Positions 58,120 to 64,000 of a stretch of DNA of 64,000 nucleotides are shown here, one piece after another. Source of the stretch: Streptacidiphilus jeojiense (GTDB taxonomy: Bacteria; Actinomycetota; Actinomycetes; Streptomycetales; Streptomycetaceae); the NCBI RefSeq assembly GCF_000719095.1, contig NZ_JOEH01000003.1, forward strand, positions 124,001 through 188,000, in the 5' to 3' direction. The translations under genes and the position numbers were made by a program. Each line of letters begins with the position of its first letter. Within the stretch, counting starts at the first letter, position 1. The notes beneath the pieces were generated by a model. The model saw only the letters and a list, made by a program, of their open reading frames with translations. It did no database searches and was not told the DNA's origin.

Positions 58120-59235
58120 GTGAAGAAGACCAGCACTCGGATGGCCGACGGCCGCGAGTTGATCTACTACGACTCCCGTGACGACACGGTGCGCGACGAC
58201 CCCGACCTGCGGCCGCTCGAAGCCACCGCCACCTCCTCGGAGATCCGCTACGACCCGCTGCTCGACGAGTGGGTCGTCATCGCCTCGCACCGCCAGGGAC
58301 GCATCTACCACCCGCCGGCGGACGAGTGCCCGCTCTGCCCCTCCCGCGACGGACGGCTCAGCGAGATCCCGGCGCCCGACTACGACGTCGTGGTCTTCGA
58401 GAACCGCTTCCCCTCGCTCACCACCTCGGCCGCGGGCGCTCCCGACACCGTCACCGGGACGCTGCCGCACCACGCCCGTCCCGGCAACGGCCGCTGCGAG
58501 GTGGTCTGCTTCACCTCCGACCACGACTCCTCCTTCGCCGACCTCACCCCCGCCCAGGTCGGCCTGGTGCTGGACGCCTGGACCGACCGCACCGCCGAAC
58601 TGTCCGCGATCCCCGGCGTCGAGCAGGTGTTCTGCTTCGAGAACCGCGGCGAGGAGATCGGCGTCACCCTCGGCCACCCGCACGGCCAGATCTACGCCTA
58701 CCCGTTCGTCACCCCGCGCACCGAGCGCATGCTCGCCTCGGCCGCCGCGCACCGCAGGCGCACCGGGCGCAACCTCTTCGACGACCTGCTCGCCGCCGAG
58801 CGCGCCGAGGGCGACCGGGTCGTCATCGCCGGGGAGCACTGGACCGCCTTCGTCCCCTACGCCGCGCACTGGCCCTACGAGGTGCACCTCTACCCCAACC
58901 GCAGGGTCGGCGACCTGCTCGCCCTCAACGACGCCGAGCGCGCCGAGTTCTGCACGGTCTACCTCGACCTGCTGCGCCGCTTCGACCTGCTGTTCGACAC
59001 CGACGGCTCCGGCACCAACAAGACCCCCTACATCGCCGCGCTGCACCAGTCCCCGGTCCGCTCCGGCCCGCCCGGCACAGGCGGGGAACTGGCACTTCAC
59101 ATGGAGCTCTTCACGATCCGTCGTACGGTGGGCAAGCTCAAGTTCCTGGCCGGCTCCGAATCGGGCATGGACGTGTTCATCAACGACGTGTCGCCGGAGA
59201 CGGCGGCGAAGCGCCTACGAGAGGTCTCCCCATGA
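58120..59235 (+). CDS. galT: Galactose-1-phosphate uridylyltransferase
   Basis: This is a 371-residue GalT. The catalytic HPH motif is in '[20 protein letters not shown]', the N-terminal metal-site Cys pair in '[12 protein letters not shown]', and '[17 protein letters not shown]' and '[10 protein letters not shown]' are family signatures. It converts galactose-1-phosphate and UDP-glucose to UDP-galactose and glucose-1-phosphate (Leloir pathway). GTG 58120 has GGAG 6 nt upstream and gives the usual '[17 protein letters not shown]' N-terminus; ATG 58108 is less likely. Its stop overlaps the galE ATG, so it is the first gene of galTEK. Confidence 0.95.
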   Translation: MKKTSTRMADGRELIYYDSRDDTVRDDPDLRPLEATATSSEIRYDPLLDEWVVIASHRQGRIYHPPADECPLCPSRDGRLSEIPAPDYDVVVFENRFPSLTTSAAGAPDTVTGTLPHHARPGNGRCEVVCFTSDHDSSFADLTPAQVGLVLDAWTDRTAELSAIPGVEQVFCFENRGEEIGVTLGHPHGQIYAYPFVTPRTERMLASAAAHRRRTGRNLFDDLLAAERAEGDRVVIAGEHWTAFVPYAAHWPYEVHLYPNRRVGDLLALNDAERAEFCTVYLDLLRRFDLLFDTDGSGTNKTPYIAALHQSPVRSGPPGTGGELALHMELFTIRRTVGKLKFLAGSESGMDVFINDVSPETAAKRLREVSP

Positions 59236-60206
59236 CCCCCCAGTCAGCGAAATACCTGGTCACCGGCGGCGCCGGCTACGTCGGCGGCGTCGTCGCCGCG
59301 CACCTGCTGGAGGCCGGCCACCAGGTCGTCGTCCTGGACGACCTCTCCACCGGGCACCGCGTCTCCGTCCCGGCCGGCGCCGAGTTCGTCCAGGGCCGGA
59401 TCCAGGACGCCGCGGACGTGCTCGACGGGTCCTTCGACGGCGTGCTGCACTTCGCCGCCAGCTCCCAGGTCGGCGAGTCGGTCGCGGACCCGGAGAAGTA
59501 CTGGCGCAACAACGTGGCCGGCTCGCTGGAGCTGCTGAGCGCCATGCGCAAGGCCGACGTCCGCCGCCTGGTCTTCTCCTCCACCGCCGCCGTCTACGGC
59601 GAGCCCGAGGTCAGCCCGATCGAGGAGACCGCGCGCACCGCGCCGACCAACCCCTACGGCGCCACCAAGCTCGCCGTCGACCACATGATCACCAGCGAGG
59701 CGAACGCCCACGGCCTGGCCGCGGTCTCGCTGCGCTACTTCAACGTCGCCGGCGCCTACGGCGTCCAGGGCGAGCGGCACGACCCGGAGTCGCACCTGAT
59801 CCCGCTGGTCATCCAGGCCGCGCTGGGCAAGCGCCCGCACATCGCCGTGTACGGCGACGACTACCCCACCCCCGACGGCACCTGCGTCCGCGACTACATC
59901 CACGTCGCCGACCTCGCCGACGCCCACCTGCTGGCCCTCGCCGCCGCCGAGTCCGGACAGCACCTGATCTGCAACCTCGGCAACGGCAGCGGCTTCTCGG
60001 TCCGCGAGGTGGTCGAGTCGGTGCGCCGGGTCACCGGCCGCGAGATCAAGGCCGTGACCGCCGAGCGCCGCCCCGGCGACCCCGCCGCGCTGGTCGCCTC
60101 CGCCGCCCGGGCCCGCACCCTGCTCGGCTGGAACCCCCGCCGCACCGACCTCGACGCGATCGTCGCCGACGCGTGGAACTTCGCCCTCGCACTGGAACAG
60201 GAGTAA
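59232..60206 (+). CDS. galE: UDP-glucose 4-epimerase
   Basis: This is a 324-residue extended short-chain dehydrogenase. The NAD motif is '[20 protein letters not shown]', 'DDLSTGH' and '[19 protein letters not shown]' follow, and the catalytic residues are Ser in '[12 protein letters not shown]' with YxxxK in '[13 protein letters not shown]'. 'YFNVAGA' and '[18 protein letters not shown]' complete the GalE pattern. It interconverts UDP-galactose and UDP-glucose. ATG 59232 overlaps the galT stop by 4 nt, and galK follows 3 nt after its stop. All catalytic residues are present. Confidence 0.95.
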   Translation: MTPQSAKYLVTGGAGYVGGVVAAHLLEAGHQVVVLDDLSTGHRVSVPAGAEFVQGRIQDAADVLDGSFDGVLHFAASSQVGESVADPEKYWRNNVAGSLELLSAMRKADVRRLVFSSTAAVYGEPEVSPIEETARTAPTNPYGATKLAVDHMITSEANAHGLAAVSLRYFNVAGAYGVQGERHDPESHLIPLVIQAALGKRPHIAVYGDDYPTPDGTCVRDYIHVADLADAHLLALAAAESGQHLICNLGNGSGFSVREVVESVRRVTGREIKAVTAERRPGDPAALVASAARARTLLGWNPRRTDLDAIVADAWNFALALEQE

Positions 60207-60209
60207 GCA

Positions 60210-61430
60210 GTGACCGATCAGGACGGGACCGGCCCGGTCAGGACCGGCCCAGACGGGGCCGTGCGCGAGGCCGTGGCCAAGGGCTTCGAGGCCGTGTACG
60301 GGACCACCCCGCAGGTGGTCTGGCAGGCCCCCGGGCGGGTCAACGTGATCGGTGAGCACACCGACTACAACGACGGCTTCATGCTCCCCATAGCCCTGCC
60401 GCACGCCACCCGTCTCGCCGCCGCGCTGCGCGAGGACGGCGTGCTGCGGCTGCACAGCGCCCAGTCCCCGGACGGCTCCGGGATCACCGAGCTGTCCCTG
60501 TCCGAGCTGGTCCCCGGCTCCGTGCCGGGCTGGGCCGGCTACCCCGCCGGGGTGGTCTGGGCGCTGCGCGACGCCGGGCACGCCGTCCCCGGGGCCGACC
60601 TGTACTTCGACAGCGACGTACCGGTCGGCGCCGGCCTGTCCTCCTCGGCCGCCCTGGAGTGCGCCGTCGCCGCCGCCTACAACGACCTCTGCGGCCTGGG
60701 CCTGACGCCCACCCGGCTCGCGCTGCTGAGCCAGCACGCCGAGAACGTCTTCGTGGGCGTGCCCTGCGGCATCCTGGACCAGCTCGCCTCCAGCTGCTGC
60801 GCGGAGGGCGCCGCCCTCTTCGTCGACGTCCGCAGCATCGACCCGGCCGAGGGCCGGACCCGCCAGGTCCCGCTGGACCTGGCCGGCGCCGGCCTGGTGC
60901 TGCTGGTCATCGACACCCAGGTCAAGCACGCCCACGCGGACGGCGCCTACGCCGAGCGGCGCCGGGGCTGCGAGAAGGCCGCCGCGATCCTGGGCCTGCC
61001 GGCCCTGCGCGACCTCGCCCTCGCCGACCTGGACGCCGCGCTGGACCGGCTGCCGGACGACGGACTGCGCGCCCTGGTCCGGCACGTCGTCACCGAGGAC
61101 GCCCGGGTCGAGCAGGTCACCGCACTGCTGGACGCCGGTGAACTGCGGGCCATCGGCCCGCTGCTGACGGAGGGTCACGCCTCGATGCGGGACGACTACC
61201 GGATCTCCTGCACCGAGACCGACCTGGCGGTCGACACCGCCGTCGCGGCCGGCGCGCTGGGTGCGCGGATGACCGGCGGCGGCTTCGGCGGCTCCATCAT
61301 CGCCCTGGTCGAGAAGGCCGACGCGGAGGCCGTGGCAGCCGCGGTGGCCGACGCGTTCGCCGCACAGGGGTGGACCGCGCCCCGGGCCTTCACCGCGGTG
61401 CCCTCGGCGGGCGCCAGGCGACTCGCGTAG
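60210..61430 (+). CDS. galK: Galactokinase
   Basis: This is a 406-residue GHMP kinase. The galactokinase signature is 'GRVNVIGEHTDYNDGFMLPI', the ATP loop 'VPVGAGLSSSAALECAVAAA' and the third motif 'GARMTGGGFGGSIIALVE'. It phosphorylates galactose at C1 using ATP, the first step of the Leloir pathway. It is the third gene of galT-galE-galK, the order known from Streptomyces. The start is the GTG 3 nt after the galE stop. The long hairpin at 61451-61493 ends the operon. No galactose permease is in the window. Confidence 0.95.
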   Translation: MTDQDGTGPVRTGPDGAVREAVAKGFEAVYGTTPQVVWQAPGRVNVIGEHTDYNDGFMLPIALPHATRLAAALREDGVLRLHSAQSPDGSGITELSLSELVPGSVPGWAGYPAGVVWALRDAGHAVPGADLYFDSDVPVGAGLSSSAALECAVAAAYNDLCGLGLTPTRLALLSQHAENVFVGVPCGILDQLASSCCAEGAALFVDVRSIDPAEGRTRQVPLDLAGAGLVLLVIDTQVKHAHADGAYAERRRGCEKAAAILGLPALRDLALADLDAALDRLPDDGLRALVRHVVTEDARVEQVTALLDAGELRAIGPLLTEGHASMRDDYRISCTETDLAVDTAVAAGALGARMTGGGFGGSIIALVEKADAEAVAAAVADAFAAQGWTAPRAFTAVPSAGARRLA

Positions 61431-61450
61431 CCGGCGCCGGACCGGTCGCG

Positions 61451-61493
61451 CAGGTCTCCGTGCCCCCGGGGGTTCCGGGGGCACGGGGACCTG
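61451..61493 (+). terminator. Terminator of the gal operon
   Basis: The arms 61451-61467 (CAGGTCTCCGTGCCCCC) and 61477-61493 match at 16 of 17 positions around a 9-nt loop, 20 nt after the galK stop. The right arm merges with a repeat element also found at 23790-23830. Confidence 0.75.
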
Positions 61494-61600
61494 CTTGTTG
61501 AACGGCATGCGGCAACAAGGACGACGGCGGTGCGCGATCTCGCTACCCTGAATCAACATCCGGCTGGGGGGCCGGACTGAGGCAGGATCAGGGGGCAGCA

Positions 61601-62557
61601 GTGGCGCGTATCCGGGTCCTGGTCGCGGACGGGCACCGCATCTTCGCCGAGGCGCTCGCCACGGCACTGGCCGCCGAACCGGACGTGGACGTCGCCGCGG
61701 CAGGCAGCGCGCAGGCCGCCGAGCGGGCGCTGGAGCGCGCCGCCGCCGAGAACCGGCCGTTCCAGGTGCTGCTGGTGGACGCGGACCTCACCCCGGGCGG
61801 TGCCCCGCCACCGCCCGGGAGCCAGCCCCGGCTGCCCGAAGCCAGGCGCACCCTCGCGCCCCCGCAACGCGCCCCCGTGGTGCACCTCCCCGCCCAGCGC
61901 AAGGCCGGCTACGGCACGCCCCCCGCAGGGGCGGGACCGGCGGGGGCAGGGCCGGCAGGCGCAGGCCCGGCCGCCCGCATCCCGGCGCCCCGCACCGGCG
62001 GCTCCGGCTCCACCAACGGCAGCACGGCCGCGACGCCCAACCCCGCCACCACCCCGGCGACGACGCCCGCTGCCCCGGCCGGTGACGGCCTCAGCTTCGC
62101 CGCCCGGGCCCGGGCGGCGCATCCGACCCTCCAGGTGATCGTCCTGGCCGTCGACGACGACCCCCGCCGGGTGGTCCAGGCCCTCCAGGCAGGGGCCGGC
62201 GCCTGGGTCGCCAAGGAGAGCTCGCTGGGACGGCTGATGGCCGTCATCAAGGGCGTCATGCGGGACGAGACGCACATTCCGCCACTGCTGCTCACCGGGG
62301 TCATCAGGGAGCTCACCGCGGCCCGCCGCGACCGCACCGAGAGCGAGCGGCTGGTCGAGTCGCTCACCCCGCGCGAGAAGCAGGTGCTGCGCTGCATGGT
62401 CGCCGGTCTGGGCCGCCAGGCCGTCGCCGACCGGCTCTTCCTCTCCCCGCACACGGTGCGGACGCACATGCAGAACGTCCTCGGCAAACTCGGCGTCCAC
62501 AGCACGCTTGCGGCTGTCGCCTTGGCCCGGCGGGCGGGGGTGGGGCCGGCGGACTAG
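61601..62557 (+). CDS. LuxR-family response regulator with a long insertion in its receiver domain
   Basis: This is a 318-residue NarL-type protein. The receiver begins 'IRVLVADGHRIFAEALATAL', where the usual second Asp of the acidic pair is Gly. The phosphoacceptor-like Asp is kept in 'QVLLVDADLTPG'. It is then interrupted by about 100 residues rich in Pro, Gly, Ala and Thr ('GAGPAGAGPAGAGPAARIPA'). The fold resumes at 'RARAAHPTLQVIVLAVDDDP', with Lys in 'GAWVAKESSLG', then the LuxR HTH ('LTPREKQVLRCMVAGLGRQA', 'SPHTVRTHMQNVLGKLGVHS'). The start shares no ribosome-binding site with galK. It is an orphan and is related to the regulator at 57354. Confidence 0.85.
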   Translation: MARIRVLVADGHRIFAEALATALAAEPDVDVAAAGSAQAAERALERAAAENRPFQVLLVDADLTPGGAPPPPGSQPRLPEARRTLAPPQRAPVVHLPAQRKAGYGTPPAGAGPAGAGPAGAGPAARIPAPRTGGSGSTNGSTAATPNPATTPATTPAAPAGDGLSFAARARAAHPTLQVIVLAVDDDPRRVVQALQAGAGAWVAKESSLGRLMAVIKGVMRDETHIPPLLLTGVIRELTAARRDRTESERLVESLTPREKQVLRCMVAGLGRQAVADRLFLSPHTVRTHMQNVLGKLGVHSTLAAVALARRAGVGPAD

Positions 62558-62572
62558 TGCAGGTGGCTGCAT

Positions 62573-62660
62573 GGCTTGTCGCGCAGTTCCCCGCGCCCCC
62601 AGGTGTCTGCAACTGGCCCGCTTGCACTATCTAGGGGCGCGGGGAACTGCGCGACAAGCC
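62573..62660. repeat. 27-bp perfect inverted repeat, streptomycete extragenic palindrome
   Basis: The arms 62573-62599 and 62634-62660 are perfectly complementary over 27 bp (core CAGTTCCCCGCGCCCC and its complement) with a 34-nt spacer. This GGGGCGCGGGGAACTGCGCGAC element is recognisable as a dispersed palindrome of Streptomyces genomes. It sits between two convergent genes, where it can act as a terminator, and it encodes the last residues of the leftward membrane protein. Confidence 0.85.
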
Positions 62661-63358
62661 ACAGCAGAGCTGCACCCGCGTTCCAACGGCACCATGCACA
62701 GCGCCGGTACCGAAACCACGAAGATTGCCGCCAGGTGCTCTGCTCCCGCCAGATTCGGGAACAGAAGCTCCTCCAGGACCATCGCTCCGGTGACGACACC
62801 CCCGGTGACCCACGCGCGGTAGCGCCAAGCGACGGCGACCGCCAGGGCGACGACCGCTGCGGAGGGGCCGGTGTCACGGACCCACGCGTCCTCCCAGGGC
62901 AGCCCGAACAGCGCCGCAGGCCCCTGGCGGACCCCCTGGCGGGCGTACAGCGTCCCGGCGAGGGTGCCCGCGTAGGCGACCAGCAGGGTGCTACGCCGTC
63001 CGAGCGTGAGTTCGGCGATGCCGAACACCACGAAGACCTGTGCCGCGGCCCCCCAGGCCGGCAGGTCCGGCGCCGGTACGAAGAGCGACAGCGGCGTCCG
63101 TGCCAGCGACTCCCACAGCGGGAGCGCCGCCCGCACCACGCCCACCCGCTCGACCAGCACCGCCCCGCCCGCGGCGTGCTGCAGCAGCTGGAAGCCCAGA
63201 ACCGCCGCCGTCGCCGCGAACGTCATCCGCAGCGCCGCCAGCCGCTCCCGGGCCAGGCTCTCGCGTACCGCCAGGTAGAGCCCGCCCCACTCGACGCTCA
63301 GCGCCGACCGCAGGGCCGCCTGTAGCTGGGAGTGCCTCATCCCACGAAAATAGGACAT
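62627..63358 (-). CDS. Rhomboid-like integral membrane protein
   Basis: This 243-residue protein has about six transmembrane helices ('FAATAAVLGFQLLQHAAGGA', 'AAQVFVVFGIAELTLGRRST', 'DTGPSAAVVALAVAVAWRYR', 'AAIFVVSVPALCMVPLERGC'). The layout resembles rhomboid-like (RhoGAP-free) proteins of actinobacteria, but no GxSG/His dyad is evident. ATG 63358 lies 2 nt after the stop of the upstream lysyltransferase-like gene (TAGTTATG), so translation is coupled; ATG 63340 is an alternative. The last ~12 residues ('SSAVACRAVPRAPR') are encoded by one arm of the extragenic palindrome, so the native C-terminus was probably altered. Confidence 0.7.
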   Translation of the reverse strand: MSYFRGMRHSQLQAALRSALSVEWGGLYLAVRESLARERLAALRMTFAATAAVLGFQLLQHAAGGAVLVERVGVVRAALPLWESLARTPLSLFVPAPDLPAWGAAAQVFVVFGIAELTLGRRSTLLVAYAGTLAGTLYARQGVRQGPAALFGLPWEDAWVRDTGPSAAVVALAVAVAWRYRAWVTGGVVTGAMVLEELLFPNLAGAEHLAAIFVVSVPALCMVPLERGCSSAVACRAVPRAPR

Positions 63359-63360
63359 AA

Positions 63361-64000
63361 CTAGCCAATTGGCTGCTTGGTGTCGGTTGCCGCCGTGCCC
63401 TCGGAGCTGGGGGTGCTGCCGTGGGCGCCCTCGTCGCCGCTACCGCCGCTACCGCCGCCCTCGCCGTCCAGCGCGCGGCTGTGCCGCCGCTTGAACAGGC
63501 TGGGCAGGCTCGGTGCGGTGATGAAACCCTCGGCCCGGGCCGAGGCCAGGCCGATCCTGGGCAGGTCGCTGCTGCGGGCGAACAGCAGGTAGCGGGGCTC
63601 CCAGATGGGCCGGTACTTGGCGTTCGCCCGATAGAGGGATTCGATCTGCCACCAGCGCGACAGGAACATCAGCACCGAGCGCCACAGCCGCAGCACCGGT
63701 CCCGCTCCGAGCTTCGAGCCGCGCTCGAAGACGGCCCGGAACATGGCGAAGTTCAGCGACACCCGCTTGATGCCGACGGTGTCGGCCTGCCCCAGCAGCT
63801 CGATGACCATGAACTCCAGCAGTCCGTTGTCGGAGTCCCGGTCGCGCCGCATCAGGTCCAGCGAGAGGCCGTCGCGCCCCCAGGGGACGAAGCTCAGCAG
63901 CGCCCGCAGCTCGCCCTGCCCGTCGTGGCACTCCAGCATCACGCACTGGCCGTCGTCGGGGTCGCCCAGGCGGCCCAGCGCCATCGAGAAGCCGCGCTCG
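63361..64000 (-). CDS. Phosphatidylglycerol lysyltransferase-like protein, C-terminal part (truncated by window edge)
   Basis: The frame is open to the right edge; the visible 213 residues begin '[20 protein letters not shown]'. '[20 protein letters not shown]', '[20 protein letters not shown]' and '[20 protein letters not shown]' are hallmarks of the GNAT-like (DUF2156) catalytic domain of MprF/LysX-type enzymes. '[20 protein letters not shown]' also belongs to this pattern. A Gly/Ser/Glu-rich tail of about 45 residues closes it. Such enzymes attach lysine from lysyl-tRNA to phosphatidylglycerol, altering membrane charge. Whether a membrane flippase part or LysRS domain is present cannot be seen. 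The stop is 2 nt before the next start, so the two genes form an operon. Confidence 0.85.
   Translation of the reverse strand, partial: ERGFSMALGRLGDPDDGQCVMLECHDGQGELRALLSFVPWGRDGLSLDLMRRDRDSDNGLLEFMVIELLGQADTVGIKRVSLNFAMFRAVFERGSKLGAGPVLRLWRSVLMFLSRWWQIESLYRANAKYRPIWEPRYLLFARSSDLPRIGLASARAEGFITAPSLPSLFKRRHSRALDGEGGGSGGSGDEGAHGSTPSSEGTAATDTKQPIG

Overview
The window is high-GC actinobacterial DNA. GTG starts and ATGA-type gene overlaps are frequent, many genes lack a Shine-Dalgarno sequence, and the core block pmt / rsmI / metG / tatD / rpf / rsmA(ksgA) / ispE / ABC-F plus a galT-galE-galK operon is typical of Streptomycetaceae (Streptomyces, Kitasatospora or Streptacidiphilus; the genus cannot be fixed from sequence alone). 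No CRISPR array or intact insertion sequence was seen. Most of the window is chromosomal backbone with several accessory inserts.

Layout. 1-3.5 kb: the C-terminal part of a large STAND/NACHT-like protein cut by the window edge and a small HTH remnant, both visibly less GC-rich than what follows. 3.5-10.6 kb: small regulatory units (IS30-HTH/MarR regulator with a DUF4097 protein, OsmC, TetR, MarR with a FUSC exporter) and a secreted SGNH esterase with a ricin-type lectin domain. 10.7-14.9 kb: the most unusual locus, two paralogous ~72-residue peptides, an M50 membrane metalloprotease whose N-terminus resembles a PqqD/RRE peptide-binding domain, a secreted protein and a divergent XRE-type regulator, with two tandem 17-bp inverted repeats in the divergent promoter. 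I read it as a candidate undescribed RiPP-like peptide system. 15-32 kb: MprAB-like two-component system, DUF1269 protein, FtsW/RodA with its class B PBP, ribokinase, APC permease, NarL-type two-component system, GT-C-like membrane protein, VOC protein with a sigma-R-like promoter, an MecA_N-type PBP and the protein O-mannosyltransferase.

32-46 kb: the housekeeping block: rsmI, a zinc-ribbon protein behind a highly structured leader RNA, a PASTA Ser/Thr kinase, a large nested inverted repeat, metG, tatD, an Rpf muralidase with a duplicated upstream region, rsmA, ispE, an MHS transporter, a PD-(D/E)XK-like protein and an ABC-F ATPase. 46-56.4 kb: a type VII secretion-associated locus with WXG100-type proteins, a mycosin, a tandem YbaB-like protein, and a WXG-like/DUF1023 hydrolase fusion, but without EccB/C/D/E. 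tRNA-Thr(GGU) and a strong terminator close this block. 56.5-64 kb: a P-loop nucleoside kinase, the gal operon flanked by two related LuxR-type regulators with abnormal receiver domains, a long palindromic repeat, a rhomboid-like membrane protein and the C-terminal end of a lysyl-phosphatidylglycerol synthase-like protein running off the right edge.

Leaderless starts recur: several genes have a TANNNT-like -10 hexamer 6-9 nt before the initiation codon (OsmC, TetR, MprA-like regulator, GT-C protein, RsmI, RsmA, IspE, MHS transporter), which helped choose starts.
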